From: Camellia lanceoleosa
Taxonomy: Eukaryota; Streptophyta; Magnoliopsida; Ericales; Theaceae
Length of the DNA: 64,000 bases
NCBI GenBank assembly: GCA_025200525.1
Contig: CM045758.1
Location: 165,442,261-165,506,260, forward strand
Reading direction: 5' to 3'
The first letter of the stretch is position 1. Each line of letters begins with the position of its first letter. A program made the translations under genes and the position numbers. Positions 55,149-64,000 of the stretch are shown one piece after another. Below the pieces are notes generated by a model. That model did no database searches and was not told the origin of the DNA. It was given only the letters and a program-made list of their open reading frames with translations.

Positions 55149-57994
55149 GTCTATTTCCCTCAAACTAGCATTTTCTTGCATCATCTCTTAGCCTTGCTTG
55201 CAAGCACTTTTGGGCTCCGACCCAAACTTCAAATAGTCTTATTTTGGGGTCCTCTTCATGTTTGATTGAGGACCCCTTACTGTTTGGTGATTGCATCTAG
55301 CACCTATCTCAATATCCTCTTGTATGCCATAATTCTTGCATAGTATATTTGGCTGCTGTGCAATCTGTTTTGAGGAAAAATGTAAGCTGTAAGTAGGCCT
55401 ATTTTGAGCCCTTCTTCAACATTGTTGAAGGGCTCAACATTGTTTGCATACTCCATGTGCTACTTGCTTTAGAATCCATGTTTCACCCTCATTTTTGCAC
55501 GGTTTGTTAGCCTACCATGCTTTTGTTTTTGGGTCTTCGACAGGCCTGAAAAAGGCCTTGGTTTGACCCCCTCTACATGTCTCATGAAGGGTTTTTTTCT
55601 GTTTAGTGAATACTTTGCATACCTCATGTTGTGGCCTCATTTTGCCCTTGTTTTGTATGACATTTTGAGCCCACTTGTATATGTTTTTGGGGCTGACCAT
55701 AAACTGTAAAACACTATTTTTCGGGCCCCTCTTCAACATTGAAGAAGGGCCTTTCTCTATTTTTGGACAGCAGCTGTGGGTTGTTTCAATAGCTTGCTCT
55801 TGGGGCCATTTTCGCATGCTAGTTTAGCCTCATTTTTGTTTGCTGTTTTGCCATGCTTTATACTGAAAAAATGCTTTTTTTGGGACTGTCTAGCTGCTTT
55901 CTTCATACTTCATGTTCATATCTTGCATGTTTAACATAGCTATAGGCCATTTCGGAGGCCTAGTTTTGCATTTCGGGAGTGATTCCATGCATCGGGTGTC
56001 ATTTCGCCTTGTTTCGGGGCTGTTTTGCCCCTCATTTAGCTACTGAAATTTGTATGTGTAGTATGCCATGCTTCATGTTTCATTAGAATGCTATTTCATG
56101 CTTGTATGCCATCGCCTCGATTTGCGTGCCCGTATGCACGCATTTCGAGGCATCTCTTTTTCATCTTATGGCCGCTGATTTTGGAATGCTTGTGAGCTAT
56201 CCATGTTAGTTTAAGTCCATTGTTGCATGTTTGTTGCATGCCATGCTTGTTGGTTTAGGTTGTGTGCCTAATACATGTTGCATGTTTGCATACTTGCCTT
56301 TATGTTCATATTGCATACTTAGCTCACATGTTTAGGTTGCATTTGGCATGCATACCTTGCCTCTTGAATCACCATGATAGAGGTTGGGCCTCTGGTTTGT
56401 TTGTGCTTGCATTCCATTCCATTAAAAGTTGCTAACTTGGCTTTCGGGCCATCATGCATTGAAATGCGGGTTTGGTGGCCCGGGGGTCGAGGGCCAAGCT
56501 CACTTGAGTCTGTTGTATGATACGCAGTGTGTTCGTGCATACATTTGTCCCAAAATTCCAATGCCATGCTCTGCTGCTGTCTGTTGCTGTCAAAACTGTC
56601 TCCTGCAGGAATTTAGTGCCGACCGGCACTCTTTAGTGCCGACCGGCAATCTTTTGTGCCGATAACTATCAATTGCAGCCGGTGGTCAAACCCCGCAGCC
56701 GGTGGCAAAACCCTCCAGCCGGTGGTGATCTTCAGAATATGGGGAAGGCTCCCCAGGACTTTGGCAATTTCGAGGCAGGCAAGGCAAAGCAGGCAACAGT
56801 GGCATGGTGCGGGATTCCCGGGCAAGGCGGACATCGAGCATGCATCATTCGCGCACCCCGAGGCGAGGGGCTGTGGCCCCCTTTTATTTCACATTTATTT
56901 ATTCAGTAATTAGAATTTGTAATATTTATTCATTTATTTTGGGACCGTATTATTATTTTGGTCCCTCCGAGTGAGGGCAAAATTGTAATAAGTGTGTGTG
57001 AGTGGGTGTATGTCTTCCAACCCCCATTTCTTTCTTCCCTTTTATTTACCTGCTTTCGATGGTAGATTAGGGCACGTCTATTTTTAGCATACCTTATGCA
57101 AAGCATGCGTGCATTCATGCATTTGTTTACATGCATCGGGCTCGGCACATCATGCAAACTGCATCGTATTTTCAATTCCAAATTGAATACATGCTACTCG
57201 TGCATTTCACATGTCATGTTTAGGGTTAGCCGAGCCTACTCTAGATTGCATCTATGCCTGTGTTGCATTAGCCACTTAACATGAACTAGGTCATGCATGT
57301 TTGCTAACTAGTTTACTGTTTTGGCACGGAGTACGATGTAAGTTTTCATGGCTTTAGCATATCGCATGCGTGTGAATGTTGCCATAACAGTATGCTTGCC
57401 ATGCGGCTAAGTGCTTACATGATAAAACTGTTTGAATGCCTGTGGGTGGAGGTTGGATTGCTTGAGTTGGAACAACTCATTGAAATCCGCATTTTAGCCT
57501 ACTTGCGAGTAGCAAAAGAAAACAACACGTTTTTCGAGACAAAACGGATATGCAATGTTTATTTCCAAATTAGGCGATCTAGTCTATACTTGTTTGCTGC
57601 GCGCATAACATAGTAATTCTAGGCTAATAAATGGAATAAGAGCATATAATGTTTTCAAAAACGGATATCACGGTTAGTAGAGGCCGGTCTTCGGACCGGG
57701 CGAAAGGGGGTGCTCATAGCTGACCTTCCCCGATCGTACCCAAGCTCCCGAGCCAAGACCACTTTGGTGATGACGGACACGTGGCCTTCGGCACCGAGTC
57801 AGGGTTTCCTAAATTTCCCATTTTAAAAAATATTTAGGTGGCGACTCAGACCGCAAAGCAATCCATGTTTGGCACTACTTTTCAAAAATCTGTTTTTCAA
57901 ACGACGATTTGCGAGTTGGACTCTTTGGTTCAGATTTAGAACCGACACAAATTGAGTCCGAATCAGAAGGCGAGGTCCCCATGACGCGACGTAT

Positions 57995-58818
57995 GCTTCG
58001 CAACTCTGGGGATTTTAGAGAGCTTGACTCGAACTCGTGATATCCTGTTTTGATTTCATTTATGTGTCTCTTTGCATTGCATGTGCATTGGTGCGCCTAG
58101 GACACCGTGTTGGCCATCTGCTATTCCTGAGCGGTTTGCCGGAGGCTTGTCTTGTCAAGGCATGTCCATAAGGCTGACCGGTTACGGGCTCTGCCAGTAT
58201 GGGAACACAAACCCCGGTTTTACCGGGGCACCCTTTTTGACCATTCGACCTAGTGCATATTCGGATCCATAGTGACCATTCCAAACTAGGACAGGTTGCT
58301 TACCCGATATTAGGTTGTTTGAAACCGCTGCGTGCGTAGTGAAACCCTAGCTCCTGACAAAATAGGACAGGGAAACCCTACCCCAACATAGGGGTGTATT
58401 GGCTCTCATTTACTTGCTATGTGCTTTTAGAGTGTATCTCTACAGGTAATGCATATACCAGTTTGCGAGTCTGCGTATCCGGCCTGCGGACACCAGTATC
58501 AATATTTTGAGAATCAGTTATATCTGCGGGTATCAGATTCAGATTTGGGGCAATAATTTCGGGGAACAATGATCAGTAATAGAATGCAGTCGTTCAGCTT
58601 TGTTCGTATTCGTTCCAGTGAAATTGAGCTAAGATCTTTGTCGGTTTCTTTTGCTAGGTAGTCCCGAATCATAGCTTGAAGGCTCCACTATCCCCGGTAC
58701 ATTGAATTTGTGCCGATAGACTTTGTCGTCGTCGAGACTTCGGTTCAAGGGTAATCACGGCCAGAGAGGGCCAGTCAGACATAGACCACCAGTGCAACAG
58801 CTACCAAATCAGTGATCC
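57995..58818 (+). other. RNA leader of second pol-less element
   Basis: Non-coding, matching the leader of the antisense element in reverse complement (40096-41106). The stem-loop at 58212-58228 is described separately. No primer-binding site can be named, because the junction with the LTR is degraded. Confidence 0.7.
58212..58228 (+). promoter_or_regulatory. leader stem-loop CCCCGGT/ACCGGGG
   Basis: A 7-bp perfect stem with a TTT loop, also present in the antisense element at 40868-40884. Confidence 0.5.
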
Positions 58819-60272
58819 TTGAGGAGTCAGGTTGAGATTTCCGATCCTACTGCAGAAACAGATATACCGGTTGCTCAGTTAGACCGGGGCAATATGTCGA
58901 GTTTGGAAGAGATGGTGCGCCAACTCCAGGATAGTATGAAAGCCATGCAGCAAGATGCTGTCTGTCAAGCAGAATCCGCCAAGCAACAGGCTGTGGTCAT
59001 AGCCCAACAGGCAGAAACAATTGCCAGGTTAGAGCAGCAAACAGGAACATCCACTTCACATCAGGCTCCTCCCCCACCCAGAGTTCCAACGCTCGGGGAA
59101 ACAACTAATGTCCAGGCAAATACGGACATTCCAGTCGGGCCAGCTCCGCCCCCGATTCTACCACAACTATCCAAGGCGCCCACGCCCGTCAATGTACCGG
59201 ACTCTCCCTTTGAGTTCGAAGCAGACCCCACAGCACTGAAGCTGAGCAGGTTGGAAAGAATGTTTAAGAAATCCCAGGGGGTAAAGTCCATCCCGGACAT
59301 CGAGGATGGGTATACCGACGCGGCTGTGACGTTGCCAGATCGGTTCAAGATGCCACAAATCGACCGTTTTGACGGGTCAGGAGATCCCATGGTCCACCTG
59401 AGTTTGTTTTCAGATGTTCTGCGCCCGATGGGCTTGACAAGATTACAGAAGCTCTCCCTCTTTAGCAGGACCCTGTCGGGTATCGCAGCCATCTGGTACG
59501 CCAAATTAGAGGACTCAGTGAAACGAAGCTGGGAGGAGATGTCCGAGGCCTTCGTCGCACAATATTCATACAATACCCAGATCGAGATCACAACCCGTGA
59601 TCTTGAGACGACGAGGCAGGAGCCTAAGGAGAGCTTCTCAGAATTCGTGGCTCGCTGGAGGGCCAAGGCCTCAATGATGACCATTAGGCCAACAGATAAG
59701 GATCAAATACGGATGGTTGTGCGCAACCTCCAGCCCAAGCTAATGCAAAAAATGATCGTGCTCCCCTTCCCTACCTTTTTCTCGACGGTATGAGATGGGG
59801 TACAAATTGAGGATGCTATGAAACAGGCTTGATTGATGTGATAGGGAGCAACCTAGGAGGACCTTCAACCGCAAATAAATGGTAAGTGATGAAAATGCCC
59901 GAGCTTCAGACGTGGGCATGGTTACCACCACCACACAAAAAACAGCCACCTCATTCACCGGTGTGTCCGGAGCTAGCTCACAAATAGCCAAAAACCCACC
60001 TCAGGGCCAAAGGGTGTTTGCTCCACTATACATGCCCCTATCCAAAGCTTTAGGGGTTTTGATCAAGAAAGGGCATCTGAAGCCCCTGGAGCCGCAGCCA
60101 CTACCAAAGAACCTCCCTCTCTCACACAACCCAGCTGACTATTGTGCCTTCCATCGAAATGGGCCATGACACCGACATGTGCTTCGTCTTCGCCATTTAA
60201 ATACAAGATCTCGATCGACAATGAGTCATCCTCGCACCGTCCCGCAAAGTCTATCGGCACTTGATCGGTGAA
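58819..60272 (+). pseudogene. gag: gag of second pol-less Tat element (broken)
   Basis: The first 324 codons are open to TGA 59791-59793. The start is uncertain: the first ATG in this frame is at about 58894 (MSSLEEMVRQLQ). There is an N-terminal coiled coil rich in Gln (QQAVVIAQQAETIARLEQQ) and a Pro-rich linker. The gag domain follows (PDIEDGYTDAAVTLPDRF, IDRFDGSGDPMVHL, EFVARWRAKASM). After 59793 the frame changes at least once. 59879-60169 carries FAPLYMPLSKAL, LKPLEPQPLP and the zinc-like CAFHRNGP, again frameshifted within GHDTDMC. Only one copy of the module is present. Confidence 0.88.
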
Positions 60273-61364
60273 CTTGTGGGGATAACGTGATGTGATCAAG
60301 AGACGAACTACTGGCAACGCCGCTTTACTCCAGATATGGTGGATGGCATGCACTGTTTTGAGAATTTGCGAACGCTAGTTTTTGTACTTTCTGACTTGGG
60401 TATTGGGTCAGTCTGGTCGTTTTGTATTGTGTCACTCTCTTCATATCGAGTCGATTGGATCTGTCTTGTTGTATCGAGTCGATCTGCTTTTGTCGAGTCG
60501 GGTGATTTCGGGGGTGTTGCCTCGGACATCACTTGCTTGCTTTGCGTCTGTCTTTTCATTTTGTTTTAAGTCTGTTTTTGCCAGGGAGCTAGTTGTGCCA
60601 ACAGATTTTGAATGAAACAGCAGTGATTTTCACACTCTTTGTGCTTGCTTCTGCCGTGTGCCAGTTGTGCCAGAAATTCTAAATGAGATGGCAGTATTTG
60701 ACTAAGAACTCTGTCTTTTCTGTGCCTTGAAGTCATTGTAATGACTTAAGTTTTTCAAAACCTTTTTGAACACTATGGTGAAAACAAAGAGGGAGGAATT
60801 CCTCGGGATTTGCAAAACTTTGATCAAATTGAGAGAAAGAGAGGCGTGCTAAGCCCTTAATGAATGAAATCATGCTTGTTAGTGTGAGTACTGAGAAGGA
60901 CCCTAGCTTTGATCCAGATTGGTCCTACATCGCTTCAACATGACGATTTGTCGCTTTCTTAAAACTTTCAAAAATGTTTTATGCGCAGTCCTGCAAGACA
61001 TGTGTGGAATCGCTCTTGAGATTGTGCACCTAGGATCGCCTCGGCCTCGAGACTCGACCCTCATTTTCAACCTTGGACTCAAACTCGTAATGTTCAACGG
61101 TTAACTACAACGTGAGGCTGTGAGACCAAATTCAAAGCAACCCTCGAACTAGGGGCAAAAGAGTCGATCAAGAAGTTCAAGTGTTTTCAAGAGAAGCTTG
61201 TAAAGCTAGATCGAAGCCCCCTTCAAACTAGGGAGCAAAGATGTCGAGATGTGCCCAAGAGTCAAGATGAGTTCTCTTCATGAATCAATGGCCACTCTCC
61301 CGGATACAGAGGGCTTCAATCTCAAAACCATTTGGTATGGACTTATTACACTTTTACCCTTTGA
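60273..61364 (+). other. 3' UTR directly after gag
   Basis: No pol sequence. It matches the antisense element (38265-37240) in order: CCAGATATGG, GACTTGGGTATTGGG, GAGTCGGGTGATTTCGGG, TTGTGCCAGAAATTCT. Short diverged repeats of TGTGCC...AAATGA..CAG occur at 60590-60695. Confidence 0.7.
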
Positions 61365-61650
61365 GAGGCTCATTGGCCGAAAACCCTAAGGGCTACCTGT
61401 GCAAAAGTTAGAGCAAGCAAAAAATACATACAAAAAAAAATATATACGAAAAAAAGAAAGAAGAAAAAAGAAAAGGAAAAGAAGCTCGTAAGGTCGAAAA
61501 CCCGCATCGGGCGCCTTGGCAAAAGTTAGAGCCTAAAAGAAAAAGAAAAAATGAAAAAATGAAAAAGAATTGAAAAGAAAAGAAAAAGAAGCTCGCAAGG
61601 TCGAAAACCTGCAACAGGCACCTTGGCAAAAGTTAGAGCATAAAAAGGAG
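61365..61650 (+). repeat. A-rich linker repeat, three units
   Basis: Three copies of GCTCGCAAGGTCGAAAACC-type blocks ending GGCAAAAGTTAGAGC are separated by A-rich runs. It is homologous to 6086-6300 (two units) and 36960-37230 (minus strand). Confidence 0.85.
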
Positions 61651-61680
61651 AGGTTAAATACCCGAGTGTACCTTAACCCC

Positions 61681-61726
61681 GAACTACGTAAGGCTTGATT
61701 CCCATGTTTGGGATACGTAGGCAACT
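61681..61726 (+). promoter_or_regulatory. conserved 3' UTR box, copy 4
   Basis: GAACTACGTAAGGCTTGATT and GGATACGTAGGCAACTTC are positioned just after the A-rich linker, as in the first element (6321-6375). Confidence 0.6.
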
Positions 61727-61849
61727 TCACTCTGAAGTCCAGCCCTAAAACACTTCAAATTCAGTTGTGTCCATGGTTTTGATCATCTTTGCCTTCTCTG
61801 TATCCGAGAGTTTGGTTGTGATCGTCGCTCTGAAGGATTGATTTCAATA

Positions 61850-61985
61850 TGCTGCGGTGCCATTTAGACAAGGGGCAACTTTCCGTTGCCATTCAATGCA
61901 CTGCGGTGTCATTTCAAACAAGGGGCAACTTTCCGTTGCCATGTAGTGTCCTTCAGGCAAGGGGCAATTTTCCATTGCTATGGGT
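61850..61985 (+). repeat. hairpin repeats GGCAACTTTCCGTTGCC
   Basis: Three units of about 45-60 bp each contain CAAGGGGCAACTTTCCGTTGCC or a near match. GGCAAC and GTTGCC pair around a 5-base loop. Third copy: GGCAATTTTCCATTGCT. Related copies with the same pairing lie at 36660-36735 on the minus strand. Confidence 0.75.
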
Positions 61986-62170
61986 CCGAGGTTGTGCATC
62001 TCAAAGAGTCGGTTCCCTGCTTGTTGAGCGGTGGCCGTTTGCAAAAACAGTTTTTGAGAATTTTTACTGAGGTTGACTATTCTCTCAAAAATCATTCCAT
62101 TTTTCCAAAACTGGACCATTTTCTTGGACCCAAAAAAAAGGAAAATTTTCAGTGCTTCCGACTTGACTTG

Positions 62171-63340
62171 CATGATTTCAAATCAAAAATCGAATAAGCA
62201 TGTTAATCTAACTTTCATGTTGATCAAAATTGTTTTAAAACAAAAAATGGTCGAAATAATGAACTAGAGGCACAGTTGAGTCAGGCTTCCTGTCTTTCCC
62301 CCATTTTCAACATACTTGCCAAGAAGGGCACTCTACCTGCCAGAAAAGGGCACAACTGAAGTCAACAACAAAGGGCTGAAAGCTCTCTCACCCTCCAAGC
62401 AGCGAGGTATCAAGCCATGTGCGAAGCATGAACTGGAATGGGGCAAGATATTCCACTCCATCATCTGGACAGATCTAACCATGTCCAAACTCCCCAACCG
62501 ATGTCAGCCGTAGATTCGATGTACACCCAATTGTAGCGCGACCCCTCTGTGGGAGAAACTCACTGTTGTGTGCGGAAGAAAAAGAATCTAGCAGAATGCT
62601 AGGGGCAAGAGCCCGCAACTTCTTGTCTATCTACCAACTACTCTGGGGAGGGATGAAAAATGAGAGATTGAAGAATAGAGAGATGTGCGATGAGAGAAAA
62701 AGTGAGAAAAGGGATTTTGTGAGAAAAACCGAGCTTGAGTGCCAAGTGATGTGAGAATCACAAATAAGAAAGGGTGGGAATAATACCCGGTGAAACAGGC
62801 TCCCTGTGCGCATTTGAGTCTTGTGTTTTGTTTTGTCTGTTTCGATTCTTGTTTTGAGTCGTTCCAAGCGTGTCTCGATGTGTTTAGGTTGTTTACCTAT
62901 CGTTTTCCGTTGTTGAGTCTTTTTTCGCTGTGTTCAGTCGTAGGCTCAATACCCGGTTAAGAACTCATTTCTTAATTTCAAAAAAAAAAAGAAGAAAATC
63001 AAATCATCTTGTGCTCAGAGTGCCGTGCCATTCTCCACATTTGTGTAAAATAGATTTGTTCTTTCAAAAACTGCAAGGTTCAACCCAGGTCATGTGAGAA
63101 CAGTAAAATCAGGATCTATCTGAAGCTATTTAGGTTCCACACTGCAAAGTAAAAGAAAAGAAGGAAAATTGAAGCACCTGAGAGTATTTCACCTTCAGCG
63201 AATTCCGTGATTGTACTCCAGATGTACCTCCTCAGGTCTTGTCACTACTCCGAAGTATGAGTGTATCTCGACCCCAAGTGTAAGCCTGCTTCAAGTCAGA
63301 ATGGCAATTAAAGTAGCAGCAGATGTTATCTCTCTCTAAT
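62171..63340 (+). other. 3' UTR, non-coding
   Basis: It contains the GGCACAGTTGAGTCAGG block shared with 6828-6850. No gene was recognised. An antisense ORF at the place found in the first Tat element was looked for and not seen. A frame at 62631-62867 on the minus strand is short and not similar. Confidence 0.55.
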
Positions 63341-63469
63341 ATGAACAGGGTGTGCCCGTTCTTGAGCTGAATGTGTTGCAAACCCCTCCGAAAGGTAAAT
63401 CGGAGGTCGCGTTTTTATCTGGTCTCGTTAAGGCTTGTATACCCTTATTCGGCATTTTGTTTCAACTAT

Positions 63470-63810
63470 GCGTTGTCACGCACATTCCACTTGCATTGTT
63501 ATGCACCCTTCCACCCGCATTGTTATGCACTTCTCATACTTGCATTGTGATGCACATTCCAATTGCATTGTTATGCACCCACTTCACTAGCGTTGTTATG
63601 CTCATTCGTTGCATTGATATGCACATCTATCTCGCATTGTTATGCACCTTTTTCACGTGCATTGTTATGCACATCTATCTAGCGTTGTTATGCTCATTCG
63701 TTGCATTGATATGCACATCTATCTCGCATTATTATGCACATTTTTTTTTTCACTTGCATTGTTGCACACATCTACCTGCATGGTTATGCACCTTTTTACT
63801 TACATTGTTG
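63470..63810 (+). repeat. minisatellite GCATTGTTATGC
   Basis: About thirteen copies of GCATTGTTATGCAC or close variants are spaced 15-30 bases apart. In most copies GCAT and ATGC can pair across the TGTT or TGAT loop. Part of it is a higher-order duplication of about 90 bp (63586-63650 and 63676-63735). Confidence 0.88.
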
Positions 63811-64000
63811 ATCTTTTCCTCTCTTGCATGTGATATGCTGAGAGGTCTACCTTTCTTCTCTTGCGTGTGATACGCTGAGAAATCTATCTTTTCCTCTCTT
63901 ACATGTGATATGATGAGAGATGACCTTTCTTCTCTTGCGTGTGATACGCTGAGAAATCTATCTTTTCCTCTCTTACATGTGATATGATGAGAGATGACCT
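63811..64000 (+). repeat. tandem array of about 37-38 bp, continuing past the window
   Basis: Five units contain TCTCTTGCATGTGATATGC, TCTCTTGCGTGTGATACGC or TCTCTTACATGTGATATGA followed by TGAGA. Two types alternate, giving a roughly 75-bp higher-order unit. The array begins directly after the minisatellite and is cut by the right edge. Confidence 0.9.

Larger units (their letters stand above)
53771..57994 (+). repeat. 5' LTR of second pol-less element
   Basis: It aligns along its length with the solo LTR at 49213 and the LTR at 1-4668. The end is uncertain because the last 60 bases differ locally from the related LTRs (GAGGTCCCCATGACGCGACG instead of GTCC...GTGTTACA). GC-rich palindromes (TGCCGACCGGCA, twice) and three CAGCCGGTGG copies lie at 56616-56725. 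TATA box at 54868, donor-like GT at 55143. Confidence 0.88.
53771..64000 (+). mobile_element. second pol-less Tat element, right end outside window
   Basis: It begins TGTAGACACCCC after the left flank CCCAT (53766-53770), inserted in the older Tat element. Order: 5' LTR 53771 to about 57994, leader, gag about 58819-60272, 3' UTR from 60273 with arrays up to the window edge. No pol domain is found anywhere. Gag ends at the same CAAAGTCTATCGGCACTTGAT segment as in the antisense element, followed by the same 3' UTR. Confidence 0.9.

Noticed and set aside
62631..62867. Antisense ORF counterpart in the second pol-less element
   Set aside because: It is short, Phe/Ser-rich, without the coiled-coil pattern of 7428-7916 and at a different place.

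Overview
This window looks like a heterochromatic, repeat-filled stretch of a large plant genome, most likely a eudicot. I recognise no intact host gene. Almost everything is Ty3/gypsy LTR retrotransposon sequence, nested in layers. The evidence is tandem and nested LTRs, target-site duplications (TSDs), a primer-binding site for initiator tRNA-Met, plant-type Tat polyprotein domains with a second RNase H, and Tourist-like MITEs.

Layout. 1-4668 is a Tat-type LTR cut by the window edge. 4669-14599 is the 3' half of a Tat element: integrase, 3' UTR with an antisense coiled-coil ORF, nineteen 74-bp tandem repeats, polypurine tract and 3' LTR. 14646-24204 is a complete chromovirus (Tekay/Del-like, TSD ATATC) with nine in-frame stops and a frameshift. 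It sits in older LTR-like sequence that resumes at 24205-25832. 26720-31046 is a large inverted-repeat element whose left arm is split by a gag-only LTR element (26843-30064, TSD TAAAT). 31047-33544 is AT-rich and carries Tourist-like MITEs and a GC-rich microsatellite island, the only place a host gene end might be hidden.

33545 to the right edge is one older Tat element with two RNase H domains, split by three later insertions. These are an antisense, pol-less Tat element (35843-44523, TSD GATCC), a solo LTR (49213-53453, TSD CCAGG), and a second pol-less Tat element (53771 to beyond 64000, left flank CCCAT).

The elements are decayed, mainly by stop codons that C-to-T or G-to-A transitions would produce, as expected for methylated repeats. 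The most informative signals are non-coding. The Tat LTRs share a TATA box followed by a splice-donor-like AAGGGTAAG. The 3' UTRs share a box containing GGATACGTAGGCAAC. The 3' UTR tandem repeats keep short stem-loops whose sequences differ but whose pairing is preserved. LTRs of unrelated lineages each carry a cluster of CpG-rich palindromes. Two pol-less elements share the same gag-to-3'UTR junction, which suggests a non-autonomous family mobilised in trans.

All alignments were made by eye. Boundaries without TSDs are approximate.
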